Shown: positions 16,827 through 25,473 of the stretch, in pieces
How positions within the stretch are numbered: the first letter of the stretch is position 1
Layout of the letters: every line of letters starts with the position of its first letter
Notes under the pieces: generated by a model
What the model was told of the DNA's origin: nothing
Seen by the model: the letters and a program-made list of their open reading frames with translations, nothing else
The model's database searches: none
Made by a program: the position numbers and the translations under genes
Assembly: GCA_016709025.1 (NCBI GenBank)
Contig: JADJEQ010000026.1
Location: 1 to 64,000 of the forward strand
Reading direction: 5' to 3'
Source: Bacteroidales bacterium
GTDB lineage: Bacteria; Bacteroidota; Bacteroidia; Bacteroidales; Lentimicrobiaceae
DNA: 64,000 bases

Positions 16827-17984
16827 ATGCAACCTTACACAGGCAACCTGGTTTCGAAACTGCCGTTTACCGGAACCAGCATATTTGCGGTTATGTCGGC
16901 ACTGGCCAGGGAACACAATGCCATCAATCTTTCACAGGGATTTCCTGATTTTCCTGTTTCGGAGGAACTGATCAGACTGGTGAACAGTTTTATGAAAAAA
17001 GGGCTCAACCAATATGCGCCCATGCCCGGCATTCTGCCCCTGCGTGAAGGAATTGCCGGTATGTTTATGGAAAAATACAAGGCCGGCTACGATCCGGAAA
17101 GTGAGATCACCATCACGGCTGGGGCAACGCAGGGCCTGTTTACCGCCATTGCGGCATTTATCAGGCCGGGCGACGAGGTAATTGTCTTCGAGCCTGCCTA
17201 CGACAGTTATGCACCGGCAGTGATGCTGCAGGGAGGCATGGTGAAGTACGCAAAGCTGAAGAGCAATGATTACAGCATCGATTGGGAGACCCTACCGTCG
17301 CTGATATCGGGCAATACCCGGATGATCATCATCAATTCACCACACAATCCGACGGGCAGTATCCTTAAGGCCAATGACATGAAAAAGCTGGAGAAGCTGA
17401 CGGCCAACCGCGATATTTTGATCCTGAGCGATGAAGTTTATGAGCACCTGATTTTCGATGGCAATGTTCATGAGAGCGTATGCCGGTATCCCAACCTGGC
17501 ACGGCGGTCGTTGGTCATCGGCTCTTTTGGGAAAACATTTCACGCGACCGGCTGGAAGTGCGGTTTTGTGCTGGCTCCTGCCAACCTGATGGCTGAATTC
17601 CGGAAGGTTCATCAGTTTGTGGTGTTTGCTGTGAACACCCCGGTACAGCATGCGATTGCAGAATTTCTTAAAAAGCCCGAAAACTACCTGAACCTGGGCG
17701 ATTTTTACCAGCAGAAAAGAGACCTCTTCCTGAAAATGGTCAGCACTTCACGTTTCAGGGCATTACCGGCCTCGGGAACCTATTTTCAGCTGCTCGACTA
17801 CAGCCGCATCAGCGAGGAAAAGGAATTTGATTTTGCTGTAAGGTTAACAAAGGAATTCGGGATAGCATCCGTTCCTGTTTCTTCGTTTTATCATAACCAG
17901 GCCGACAACAAGGTGCTGAGGTTTTGTTTTGCAAAGACCAGCGAAACACTTGAAAAGGCAGCAGAAGTGATTTGCAGGATCTGA
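16827..17984 (+). CDS. Methionine/glutamine-type aminotransferase (YbdL family)
   Basis: A 385-residue PLP-dependent class I/II aminotransferase. INLSQGFPDFP near the N-terminus, SPHNPTG (about 171-177), SDEVYEH (Asp about 202) and the PLP lysine in SFGKTFHATGWK (Lys about 236) match the YbdL/kynurenine aminotransferase-like group, which uses methionine or glutamine as amino donor for 2-oxo acids such as the methionine-salvage intermediate. The next gene on the same strand is a YafV-type omega-amidase, which would clear the 2-oxoglutaramate formed from glutamine. Complete, cytosolic. Confidence 0.85.
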   Translation: MQPYTGNLVSKLPFTGTSIFAVMSALAREHNAINLSQGFPDFPVSEELIRLVNSFMKKGLNQYAPMPGILPLREGIAGMFMEKYKAGYDPESEITITAGATQGLFTAIAAFIRPGDEVIVFEPAYDSYAPAVMLQGGMVKYAKLKSNDYSIDWETLPSLISGNTRMIIINSPHNPTGSILKANDMKKLEKLTANRDILILSDEVYEHLIFDGNVHESVCRYPNLARRSLVIGSFGKTFHATGWKCGFVLAPANLMAEFRKVHQFVVFAVNTPVQHAIAEFLKKPENYLNLGDFYQQKRDLFLKMVSTSRFRALPASGTYFQLLDYSRISEEKEFDFAVRLTKEFGIASVPVSSFYHNQADNKVLRFCFAKTSETLEKAAEVICRI

Positions 17985-18350
17985 AAGATTCCGGATTTCG
18001 GCCCTTCGGCTGGTCTCGACTCCGCTCGACCACCATCGCTCAGGGTAAAATTTCGGATGGTCTCGGCTTGGTTCGACCACCGATTTGGGTTACTGGTGTC
18101 TGGTTTCTGGTTACTGGATACTGGTTTCTGGTTTCTTGCTCTCCCTCCTTCACTCTCTCACCCCAACATAACTCCGTCTCTCAGTCCCTTCGTCTCTTCG
18201 TCTCTTCGTCTCTCAGTCTCCTTCTTACCTCCGACCTCTGACTTCGACCTCTGACTTCTGACATCTGACTTCCGATTTAGCATTGAAAAAAATCAAATCA
18301 TCCTTTTAGAATCGCTTTTTTTCATATATTGGTCAAAAATTCAGCCTGCA
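17985..18350. repeat. Repeat-filled gap
   Basis: Two copies of the GGTCTCGACTCCGCTCGACCACC-type word (about 18,011 and a diverged one at 18,058), then GTTTCTGGTTACTGG words, then CTCAGTCCCTTCGTCTCTTC and CTGACTTC runs. No coding signal. Confidence 0.65.
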
Positions 18351-19163
18351 ATGAATAAAGCAACCTCCCCTTCCCCTATTAACGTGACAGTGGTTCAGGC
18401 GCCGATTGCCTGGGCCGATAAAAAGGCCAACCTGGCTTATTTCGAAAAGATACTGAATCCTCTGACCGGGAAAACCGACCTGGTGGTCTTGCCTGAGATG
18501 TTTGCAACAGGCTTTATCACCGACCCAGGCGAAACCGCAGAATCCATGAATGGTTTGGTTATGGAGTGGATGTCGGCCAGGGCATCTGACCTGAATTGTG
18601 TGATTACGGGCAGCATCACCATTAAAGAGAAAGGTAAGTTTTATAACCGGCTGGTATGGATGCGTCCGGATGGCAGTTACGAAACAGCCGATAAGCGTCA
18701 CCTTTTCAGGATGGGTAACGAGCATCTCCGGTTTTCAGCAGGCACCAAACCCCTGATCACTGAGTTAAAGGGCTGGAAAGTGAAACCGCTGGTATGCTAC
18801 GACCTGCGTTTCCCGGTATGGAGCAAAAACCAATATTCCGACGGCCTTTATGAATACGATCTCCTGATCTATGTGGCCAACTGGCCGGCCAGCAGGAGTT
18901 ATGTCTGGAAATCGCTGCTGATGGCCAGGGCAATCGAAAACATGGCTTACTGTGTGGGGGTTAACCGCATTGGAGAGGATGGACATGGTTTACCACATTC
19001 CGGTGATTCGGTGGTACTCGATTTTAAGGGTCGTGAAGTAGTGAAAGCCCCGGCCGGAGAAGCTTTTTTGAAAACCATCGCACTCGATTACGAGCAGCTT
19101 CAGGATTTCAGGGACCGTTTTGCCGTAGGACCTGACTGGGACCTGTTCGAAATCAGGCCTTAA
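18351..19163 (+). CDS. Omega-amidase / nitrilase-family hydrolase (YafV-like)
   Basis: A 270-residue carbon-nitrogen hydrolase with the family's catalytic triad: Glu in VLPEMFATGF (about 49), Lys in DKRHLF (about 115) and Cys in VCYDLRFP (about 149). It groups with YafV/NIT2-type omega-amidases, which hydrolyse 2-oxoglutaramate or 2-oxosuccinamate to the 2-oxo diacid and ammonia. It follows a YbdL-type aminotransferase on the same strand, a logical partner although 366 bases of repeats separate them. Cytosolic, complete. Confidence 0.85.
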   Translation: MNKATSPSPINVTVVQAPIAWADKKANLAYFEKILNPLTGKTDLVVLPEMFATGFITDPGETAESMNGLVMEWMSARASDLNCVITGSITIKEKGKFYNRLVWMRPDGSYETADKRHLFRMGNEHLRFSAGTKPLITELKGWKVKPLVCYDLRFPVWSKNQYSDGLYEYDLLIYVANWPASRSYVWKSLLMARAIENMAYCVGVNRIGEDGHGLPHSGDSVVLDFKGREVVKAPAGEAFLKTIALDYEQLQDFRDRFAVGPDWDLFEIRP

Positions 19164-19347
19164 TGGATCAACAGCTGTCTCAGGTAAAATTCTGAAAAGT
19201 AGCTGCATCAAAGAGAGTCCGGTGGCCGGGCCAACCCCTTTGTTGGCAATAAATGTGGTCTTGCTTGCTATTTTAAAGTAATTTTGGCGTTCCGGTGTTT
19301 TTATTTTCGATACAGCATGGTAATTTGAGTCACCGGGAAAGCCGCTC

Positions 19348-20580
19348 ATGAGATATGAAGACTATTCTTTTTCGCCGGTCATAAAGAAAAACCTGGCCCT
19401 GGCCGGATTTACAAGGCCCACAGATATTCAGTACAAAGCCATTCCCCCGATTTTAAAGGGCGAGGATGTACTTGCCATTGCCCAGACGGGTACCGGAAAA
19501 ACCGCTGCTTTTGTAATCCCTGTGCTTGAGTTGCTGATTGCCGACCGGCATGCAGAACCGGGCATCCGTTGTATGGTGATGGAGCCCACCCGTGAACTGG
19601 CCCTCCAGATTACCGATGTATTCAATTCGCTGGGCAAGGGAAGCAGGGTAAAAACCCTTTGTGTACACGGGGGGGTAGAGCAGGATCCCCAGATCGACCG
19701 GCTTGAAAAAGGCGTTGACATCCTGGTTGCTACTCCCGGACGCATGTTCGACCTGGTGAGCCAGGGTCACATAGATACCGGAATGGTTCAGATTCTTGTC
19801 CTCGATGAAGCCGACCATATGCTCGATCTCGGTTTTATCCACGACATCAGGCAACTGTTAAAAATGATCCCGCGCAAGCGGCAAACGCTTTTCTTTTCGG
19901 CTACGATTGATGCGGATATTAAGAAACTGGCCTATTCAATGGTTACCAATGCCATCCGCATTCAGATATCGCCCAAAGACCCGGTTTCGAAGAATGTAGA
20001 CCATTCGGTTGCCTTTATCGGGATGGATGACAAAAGGTTTTTTCTTGAACGCCTGATTAACGAACATCCTGAAAGCAGGATACTGGTTTTTGTCCGGACC
20101 AAGGTAAGGGCCGGCAGGGTGAGTGAGGCCATGGAGCGGGTGGGCATTAAATGCCTGACCATGCACGGCGACAAAGATCAGAAGGAAAGGATCAGTGCAC
20201 TGAAAAAATTCAGGGACGGGGAGTTTATGGTACTGGTCGCAACCGATGTCAGCGCCCGGGGGATTGATATTGCCGGCGTGGAATATGTGGTGAATTACGA
20301 CCTGCCCGAACAGCCTGAGAATTATGTTCACCGGGTAGGACGTACCGGCCGGGGAACCAAACGCGGGATTGCCATCTCATTTTGCAGCCCCGAAGAAAAA
20401 CCTTTGCTGGAAGCGATTGAAGAATACACCGGCAATGAGATCAGCCACCTTTCCATTACAAAATCCGATTATGCGATGACCCTTGACCTGACCGCAGAAT
20501 CGAAAGCCGACTGGAAATCATTGGTTGTCCAGGCTGAGAAGGATGAGGAATGGAGGAAGAAAAAGGGCAAGAAGAAGTGA
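19348..20580 (+). CDS. DEAD-box RNA helicase (RhlE-like)
   Basis: A 410-residue ATP-dependent RNA helicase with all the usual motifs: Q-motif region PTDIQYKAIP, AQTGTGKT (45-52), PTREL (80-84), TPGR (129-132), DEAD (153-156), SAT (184-186), ARGIDI and HRVGRTGRG. The tail is short and basic (EEWRKKKGKKK), suggesting nonspecific RNA binding. Such proteins act in ribosome assembly or RNA turnover, often in the cold. The TGA stop is the beginning of a GTGAAGA heptamer array. Confidence 0.93.
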   Translation: MRYEDYSFSPVIKKNLALAGFTRPTDIQYKAIPPILKGEDVLAIAQTGTGKTAAFVIPVLELLIADRHAEPGIRCMVMEPTRELALQITDVFNSLGKGSRVKTLCVHGGVEQDPQIDRLEKGVDILVATPGRMFDLVSQGHIDTGMVQILVLDEADHMLDLGFIHDIRQLLKMIPRKRQTLFFSATIDADIKKLAYSMVTNAIRIQISPKDPVSKNVDHSVAFIGMDDKRFFLERLINEHPESRILVFVRTKVRAGRVSEAMERVGIKCLTMHGDKDQKERISALKKFRDGEFMVLVATDVSARGIDIAGVEYVVNYDLPEQPENYVHRVGRTGRGTKRGIAISFCSPEEKPLLEAIEEYTGNEISHLSITKSDYAMTLDLTAESKADWKSLVVQAEKDEEWRKKKGKKK

Positions 20581-20772
20581 AGAAAATCAGTGAAGAGTGA
20601 AGAAAGTGAAAGTGAAGAAAGGAGAGAAATGAAGAGTAGAAAAAAAACCTTAAGGAGAGGAAGAATGATATTGAAGAAAGTGAAAAGTGAAGAAAGTAAA
20701 GAATAAAGTGAAGATTGGAGAAAGTGAAAGATGTGAGAGTGAGAGATAAATGAAGAGTTAGAAATGAAAATT

Positions 20773-20805
20773 AACCTAACAGGTTTTCTTCCAACCTGTT
20801 AGGTT
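20773..20805. repeat. AACCTGTTAGGTT hairpin repeat, copy 2
   Basis: AACCTAACAGGTT and AACCTGTTAGGTT are perfect 13-base inverted arms around a short TTCTTCC loop. It could act as a bidirectional terminator, but its similarity to 3418-3450 marks it as a dispersed repeat. Confidence 0.75.
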
Positions 20806-20851
20806 TTAAAAGAAGAATGAAATGTGAAGTGGATTGTGAGACATGAAAATA

Positions 20852-20885
20852 AACCTACCTGGTCATCTTCTGATCTGTTTGGTTT
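20852..20885. repeat. AACCTGTTAGGTT hairpin repeat, copy 3 (diverged)
   Basis: AACCTACCTGGTCA-TCTTC-TGATCTGTTTGGTTT: imperfect arms, 50 bases after copy 2. Like copy 1, it is followed by an AACG-GTTA word. Confidence 0.6.
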
Positions 20886-21086
20886 AACGAGTTATAAAGA
20901 AGTCCAAAAAGTGAAGATAATGAACCTTAGTGATACGCTGATCAACGAAGATAAATCCGCAATCTGAAATCCGAACCGGAGCGAAGCGCTTGCCCCGCAC
21001 ACTTTTGCGGGGGAGATCACCAAAGGTAAATCCGCAATCCGCAACCGACCGAAGGGAGTTCACCGAAGGTAATCCGCAATCCGAAT

Positions 21087-21785
21087 TCAATCTTTCACCA
21101 CCAGTTTAAACCCCACTCCATGTACATTGATCAGTTCGACTTTTTCGTCGGCTTTCAGGTATTTGCGTAGTTTGGCGATGTAGACATCCATACTTCGGGC
21201 ATTGAAGTAGCTGTCGTCCTGCCATATTTTATTCAGGGCATAACTACGGTCGAGGACTTCATTCTTGTTTTCGCAGAGCAGCCTGAGCAGTTCGGTTTCC
21301 TTGGAAGTCAGCCTGAGTTCCTGGTCGTCCCATTTGAGGGTCTGCAGGTTGTAGTCAAAGTTGTACTTGCTGATGGTGTATAGTTTGGAACCTTGCACAG
21401 TATGTCCTGAGCGCCTGAGAATGGCCTCGATGCGGAGCAGCAGTTCCTCCATGCTGAATGGTTTGGTCAGGTAGTCATCGGCCCCGGCCTGGAAGCCTTT
21501 CAATTTGTCCTCTTCGAGCGATTTGGCTGTAAGGAAAAGGATTGGAATGCTTTTATCGTGCAACCGGATATCCCGGGCAAGCGTAAAGCCATCCTTAACC
21601 GGCATCATCACATCGACTATGCAAAAGTCGAATTGTTCTTTGCTGAAAAGATCATAAGCCTCCTGCCCGTTGACACACAGTTTGGTTGAAAACCCCTTGG
21701 CTTCAAGATACGATTTCAGGATATTGCCCAGGTTACGGTCATCTTCAGCCAGTAAAATCCTTGTTTTTTCCTTTTCCATGTTCAA
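21087..21785 (-). CDS. rprY: OmpR-family response regulator (RprY-like)
   Basis: A 232-residue two-domain regulator. The receiver domain (about 8-125) has acidic EDD, phosphoacceptor Asp 58 in CIVDVMMP, Thr 86 in FLTA and Lys 108 in TKPF. A winged-helix DNA-binding domain follows (about 135-230, RLTSKETELLRLL, RSMDVYIAKLRKYL). It lies downstream of the histidine kinase on the same strand and is its evident partner. RprXY of Bacteroides is the closest named pair I recognise. 215 bases of repeats separate the two genes. Confidence 0.88.
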   Translation of the reverse strand: MNMEKEKTRILLAEDDRNLGNILKSYLEAKGFSTKLCVNGQEAYDLFSKEQFDFCIVDVMMPVKDGFTLARDIRLHDKSIPILFLTAKSLEEDKLKGFQAGADDYLTKPFSMEELLLRIEAILRRSGHTVQGSKLYTISKYNFDYNLQTLKWDDQELRLTSKETELLRLLCENKNEVLDRSYALNKIWQDDSYFNARSMDVYIAKLRKYLKADEKVELINVHGVGFKLVVKD

Positions 21786-22000
21786 TCAGTATTATGGTGA
21801 TTATATATTAAACTTAAGCGCTTTACCTTGCTATTTCTATGCAAGTCAAAGAGGGAAAAAAATGAGCGATATAATCAAATATCAAATTTCTAATGCCCTA
21901 TGCTCCATGCCCTGAGCCCTGTGCCCTGAGAAAGAGGGGGGCCGGGGGTCCGCCGGCTCTATGCCCCAGCCCCTGCCCTGTGCTGCCCTGGCCCTGTGCT
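21786..22000. repeat. CAGGGCA heptamer array between rprX and rprY
   Basis: CCCTGTGCCCTGAG-type 7-bp words, starting immediately after the rprX stop on the minus strand. A GGGGGCCGGGGGTCC stretch lies in the middle. This array splits what is normally a compact two-gene operon. Confidence 0.75.
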
Positions 22001-23563
22001 TTAAAGTCCGGAAGGAAGCCAGATGCTGAAGGTTGAACCTTTGCCCGGTTCACTTTCAACACTTACTTCGCCCTCGTGTTTTTCAACTATAAATTTAACA
22101 TAACTTAGTCCAAGTCCGAAACCTTTTACATTGTGCACATCCCCGGTAGGAACGCGGTATAGCTTATCGAAAATCTTCTTCTGGTTGGTTTTACTGATTC
22201 CAATACCATTATCGGTAATACTCAGCAGCACCCCGTTTTTATAGTCCGTGGTAGAAACCACCACAACCGGTTTTTTAGGGGTGTATTTGTTGGCATTGTC
22301 GAGCAGGTTATTGATCACATTGGTAATGTGTACCTTATCTGCCAGGATTTCCGGGTTTTTAGCCCTGAAATCGGTGGTAATGCTCCCATCCCTGATTTCG
22401 ACCTGGATACTGATTTTCCTGATGACATCCGAAGCAATGGAATGCAGGTCGATGTTTTCCTTTCTCAGGTTCAGCTGTCCTTTTTCAAGAATGGCAGTCT
22501 GTAGTATCTTCTCAGCCATTACCCCAAGCCTTTTATTTTCCTGGCTTATGATGTCGATGTATGAACGTACGAGCTCATCGGTTTTGCTTACATCGGGATC
22601 GTTCAGTACTTCACATGCCAGCGATACGGTTGATATCGGGGTTTTAAATTCGTGCGTCATGTTGTTGATGAAATCGTTTTTCATCTCGGTAAGTTTCTTT
22701 TGCCTGATGATGGACATGATCACGATGACGAAGGCGATGATGATGATCAGCATCAGCACCCCTGAAATGATCAGCATTCCGCTCATCTGAACAAGCAGGT
22801 AACGTGTCTGCTCGGGAAACCAGATAAGCAGGTAATCGGGGGCCGCATAGTTGTTGCCGGGGAATAACTGGAAGAACAGGCCTTTTTCCATCAGCTCCTG
22901 CTGAAATCCGGGATTTTTCTCAATCACCATGATGTTCCGACCTTCACTGAAGACGCCGAACTCATACCTGGCTTTAATTCCTTTGTCGCTGAGGATCTGA
23001 TGCAGCAAGGTGTCGAGCTGACCTTTGGTAACCCGGTTTTCAATGTTGGGGACAAAGGGAGAGTTGAAAACCTCGTCAAACATCTGGTTCAACAGAAAAG
23101 CCTTCTTCCTGTTGAGCTGCACTGCCCGTTCGCTGAGCTTTTCGTTACCGGAAGCCTCTTTTCCAGATCCCGGGTATTTCATTTTGGCAGAGTCGGATCT
23201 CTTCACCAATTTCCACTGGTTGTCCTCAAAAACCTCGCTCCATTCCTGCTGACGCTGATAATTGAAGGAGCCCGCTGTGTCCGGCTTAATGCCAAGTTTT
23301 TCAGATTCAATTTTGATAAGGTAATCAAGTGAATCGATGGTATGCATCAGGCTATTGTATTCCCGGTTCTTCTTAACCTGGTGGGCAACTTCAGCTTTTT
23401 CAAGCCGTACCATCAGATCACCGGCTGCTTCAGCCACACTGCGCTGAAAGTTGGCTTCGCGTAATTTAACTGCACTGCGTATCCAATATGCCTGAATACC
23501 GGTGAGAATGATCAGTGCAACACTTACAAGAATGGCAATAAAAAGGATAAGCCGACGGTTCAT
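22001..23563 (-). CDS. rprX: Sensor histidine kinase (RprX-like)
   Basis: A 520-residue membrane kinase. TM1 spans about 5-27, a periplasmic sensor about 28-258, TM2 about 260-286. The dimerisation domain with the phosphoacceptor His 304 (NDFINNMTHEFKTPISTVS) follows, then the ATPase domain with N-box NVINNLLDNANKYTPK, ISDNGIGI-type G1 and KGFGLGLSYVK. It phosphorylates the response regulator encoded downstream. The signal sensed is not evident. A -7 element (TACCTTTG on the minus strand) lies so close that transcription would start at about the ATG. Confidence 0.9.
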   Translation of the reverse strand: MNRRLILFIAILVSVALIILTGIQAYWIRSAVKLREANFQRSVAEAAGDLMVRLEKAEVAHQVKKNREYNSLMHTIDSLDYLIKIESEKLGIKPDTAGSFNYQRQQEWSEVFEDNQWKLVKRSDSAKMKYPGSGKEASGNEKLSERAVQLNRKKAFLLNQMFDEVFNSPFVPNIENRVTKGQLDTLLHQILSDKGIKARYEFGVFSEGRNIMVIEKNPGFQQELMEKGLFFQLFPGNNYAAPDYLLIWFPEQTRYLLVQMSGMLIISGVLMLIIIIAFVIVIMSIIRQKKLTEMKNDFINNMTHEFKTPISTVSLACEVLNDPDVSKTDELVRSYIDIISQENKRLGVMAEKILQTAILEKGQLNLRKENIDLHSIASDVIRKISIQVEIRDGSITTDFRAKNPEILADKVHITNVINNLLDNANKYTPKKPVVVVSTTDYKNGVLLSITDNGIGISKTNQKKIFDKLYRVPTGDVHNVKGFGLGLSYVKFIVEKHEGEVSVESEPGKGSTFSIWLPSGL

Positions 23564-23568
23564 GGTTG

Positions 23569-23576
23569 CAAAGGTA
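23569..23576 (-). promoter_or_regulatory. -7 element at rprX, possibly leaderless
   Basis: TACCTTTG on the minus strand ends 5 bases before the rprX ATG (23,563). With usual spacing the first transcribed base would be at or next to the start codon. Either the mRNA is leaderless or translation starts further in. Confidence 0.5.
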
Positions 23577-23662
23577 AGTGCATGGCTGCATTTTGGTGTT
23601 TTCGATTAACAACTTTTAACGTTTGTTGGGGTTCGTTAACAAGTCAGTCCGTGAGCAGGGCT

Positions 23663-23802
23663 TAACTTTGCAATATCAAAAAAACAACTGATTCTGTGAT
23701 TATCATACTGTTTTCAGTTAGATGTGTTTTGTGTGTGTAAAGTGTTTTATTGGTTTTGTTGTGTAAAAAGTGCAGTCTCCCCACAAGGCTGCATTTTTTT
23801 TT
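23663..23802 (+). ncRNA. Candidate small RNA or attenuated leader before the cytidylate-kinase-like gene
   Basis: TAACTTTG at 23,663-23,670 matches the -7 consensus, although no -33 is present. About 100 bases downstream lies a hairpin, TGCAGTC-(9 nt)-GGCTGCA, at 23,771-23,793, followed by nine Ts. A transcript of about 125 bases would result. No convincing open frame is present. It could be a free small RNA or a terminated leader of the gene at 23,981. Confidence 0.35.
23771..23802 (+). terminator. Intrinsic terminator with nine-T tract
   Basis: A seven-base stem (one G-T pair), loop TCCCCACAA, then TTTTTTTTT. No + strand gene ends upstream of it, so it must end a leader or a small RNA. Confidence 0.7.
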
Positions 23803-23980
23803 GCCTTTTTTGCACTGAAGAAAATGGATCAAAAAAACTGTTTACTAAAAAAACCTGCGTTACAATAACCTCACCATGGCTTTCATCTGAACAAAATACA
23901 AAAAATTGTTTATAATACCTTTTATTATTTTGATTCACAGGTAAATATTCTTATATTTATCCTGTCAAAAAAAACGTATT

Positions 23981-24667
23981 ATGGAAAATATGTTGCTTAA
24001 AGTAATGGCCGAAAGTTTCGAAAGGAAACAGGCCGGTGATCCGAGGCTTTTAGGAAACCTTCCCTTTATAACCATATCCAGGGAGTTTGGTTGTCAGGCC
24101 AATTTACTTGCAGCCATGTTGAAGCAGGAACTGGATAAAAGTGGCAAAACCTGGCAGATCATGAATAAGGAGATTATTCAGGATGCTGCCCGCGAACTGC
24201 ATCTGGATACTGATCTGATCTCCCGGATATCCGGTTCATTTGAACGGACGCAGATGGATGAAATTATTCATGCTTTATCGTCGAGGTATTACAAGAGCGA
24301 TCGTAAGATCAGGCAAACCATAGCCTCGGTGGTGCTGAATACCGCTCACGCCGGGCATGTCATTGTAGTGGGTCGGGGTGGGGCGGTTGTAACCCGTGGT
24401 CTGCATCCTTCCATACATGTACATTTGATTGCTCCGATCGAGTGGAGGTTGAATTCGCTCATGGTCCGCTATGGCCTGAAGCGCGAAGAGACCTATAAGC
24501 AGTTGACGGAGACCGATCACAAGCGTTATAAACTAATCAGAGACAGCCTGAAAGGGGCTGAAGCCATGGAGCATTTGTTTGACCTTTCGATCAACTGCAA
24601 CCTGGTTTCACACGAAGAGATGGTTAAAATAATCATGAATCTGGCACAAATCAGAAAAATGGTATAG
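23981..24667 (+). CDS. Cytidylate-kinase-like family protein
   Basis: A 228-residue P-loop-like protein of the cytidylate kinase-like group (Cytidylate_kin2 type). It has ITISREFGCQANLLAAML near 30-47, the position of the nucleotide-binding loop, then VVGRGGAVV (about 127-135) and HVHLIAPIEWR. The usual glycine-rich loop (SREYGSGG in relatives) is altered to SREFGCQAN, so nucleotide binding may differ. The real CMP kinase of the cell is probably elsewhere; the role of this group is not well defined. It converges with menG. Confidence 0.7.
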   Translation: MENMLLKVMAESFERKQAGDPRLLGNLPFITISREFGCQANLLAAMLKQELDKSGKTWQIMNKEIIQDAARELHLDTDLISRISGSFERTQMDEIIHALSSRYYKSDRKIRQTIASVVLNTAHAGHVIVVGRGGAVVTRGLHPSIHVHLIAPIEWRLNSLMVRYGLKREETYKQLTETDHKRYKLIRDSLKGAEAMEHLFDLSINCNLVSHEEMVKIIMNLAQIRKMV

Positions 24668-24722
24668 GCATCCGGGGAAGCCGTCCATGTTATACATGCC
24701 TTGAAAACCAGGGAGGACAGGG

Positions 24723-25442
24723 TTATTTTTCAGCAATCATAATTGCCGAAACGCCCATGAGTAATGGGATTCCGGTTGTTCTACTGAAGCCTGCCTTCTT
24801 CAGTACCTCCGATAATTCGGGGATCGACCAGTAATGATTTCCGGAATAGGCCAGGTAATCATAAGCCGGCCGGTTGCCTGAAATCAACCCGCCAACCGGG
24901 GCAGTAAAATATTTCATATACTGATGATAGCCCCAGCGTATAAATCCTGCGGAAGGCTGACTGGTTTCAACAATTACAAAACGTCCACCCGGTTTCAGTA
25001 CCCTGAGCACTTCACTGATGTGCAGCTGGGCGTCGGGATTCTCAAAAGTGAGGTTGCGGAAACCAAACGAAATTCCGATGGAATCGAAAAAGCTGTCCTC
25101 AAAAGGCATATTTCCGGCATCGCCCTGAATCAGTTTCACCCGTCCTTCGCCGAATACGGCCACTTTCTCCTTTGCCCGCTCGAGCATGGTATGGCTGAAA
25201 TCAAGGCCATAAAGCTCAGTTGATTCAGCAGCATTTTTCGCCAGATGCATCATCAGATCGGCAGTGCCGCAGCAGAGGTCGAGCACCCGTGCCGGGTTGT
25301 TCTCCAGCACCTTCGATGCGGTTTTCCTGCGCCAGCCCTCGTCAAGATTGAGGGTCAGAATGCGGTTGAGAATGTCATATTTAGGAGGTACTTCAGTGAA
25401 TATCTGCTGGGTGGGCCTGAAACCTTTTTCGTCGCGGAACAT
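24723..25442 (-). CDS. menG: Demethylmenaquinone methyltransferase
   Basis: A 239-residue SAM-dependent methyltransferase of the UbiE/MenG family and the last step of menaquinone synthesis, matching an anaerobic or facultative Bacteroidota respiratory chain. Visible motifs: PPKYDILNRILTLNLDEGWR at the start, SAM-binding VLDLCCGTADL (about 53-63), GDAGNMPFEDSFFD and the family signature FGFRNL. Complete. TATCTTTG on the minus strand (25,466-25,473) is its -7 element, giving a leader of about 17 bases. Confidence 0.93.
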   Translation of the reverse strand: MFRDEKGFRPTQQIFTEVPPKYDILNRILTLNLDEGWRRKTASKVLENNPARVLDLCCGTADLMMHLAKNAAESTELYGLDFSHTMLERAKEKVAVFGEGRVKLIQGDAGNMPFEDSFFDSIGISFGFRNLTFENPDAQLHISEVLRVLKPGGRFVIVETSQPSAGFIRWGYHQYMKYFTAPVGGLISGNRPAYDYLAYSGNHYWSIPELSEVLKKAGFSRTTGIPLLMGVSAIMIAEK

Positions 25443-25465
25443 GAATCTAATTTTCTATGAAGGTG

Positions 25466-25473
25466 CAAAGATA
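25466..25473 (-). promoter_or_regulatory. -7 element of menG
   Basis: TATCTTTG on the minus strand, 24 bases before the ATG. The repeat tract begins just upstream and no -33 TTTG stands out. Confidence 0.5.

Larger units (their letters stand above)
20581..21086. repeat. Heptamer array and hairpin repeats
   Basis: GTGAAGA-type units from the helicase stop to about 20,760, then two AACCTGTTAGGTT-type hairpins, then ATCCGCAATCCGAA words up to the rprY stop. No gene. Confidence 0.75.
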
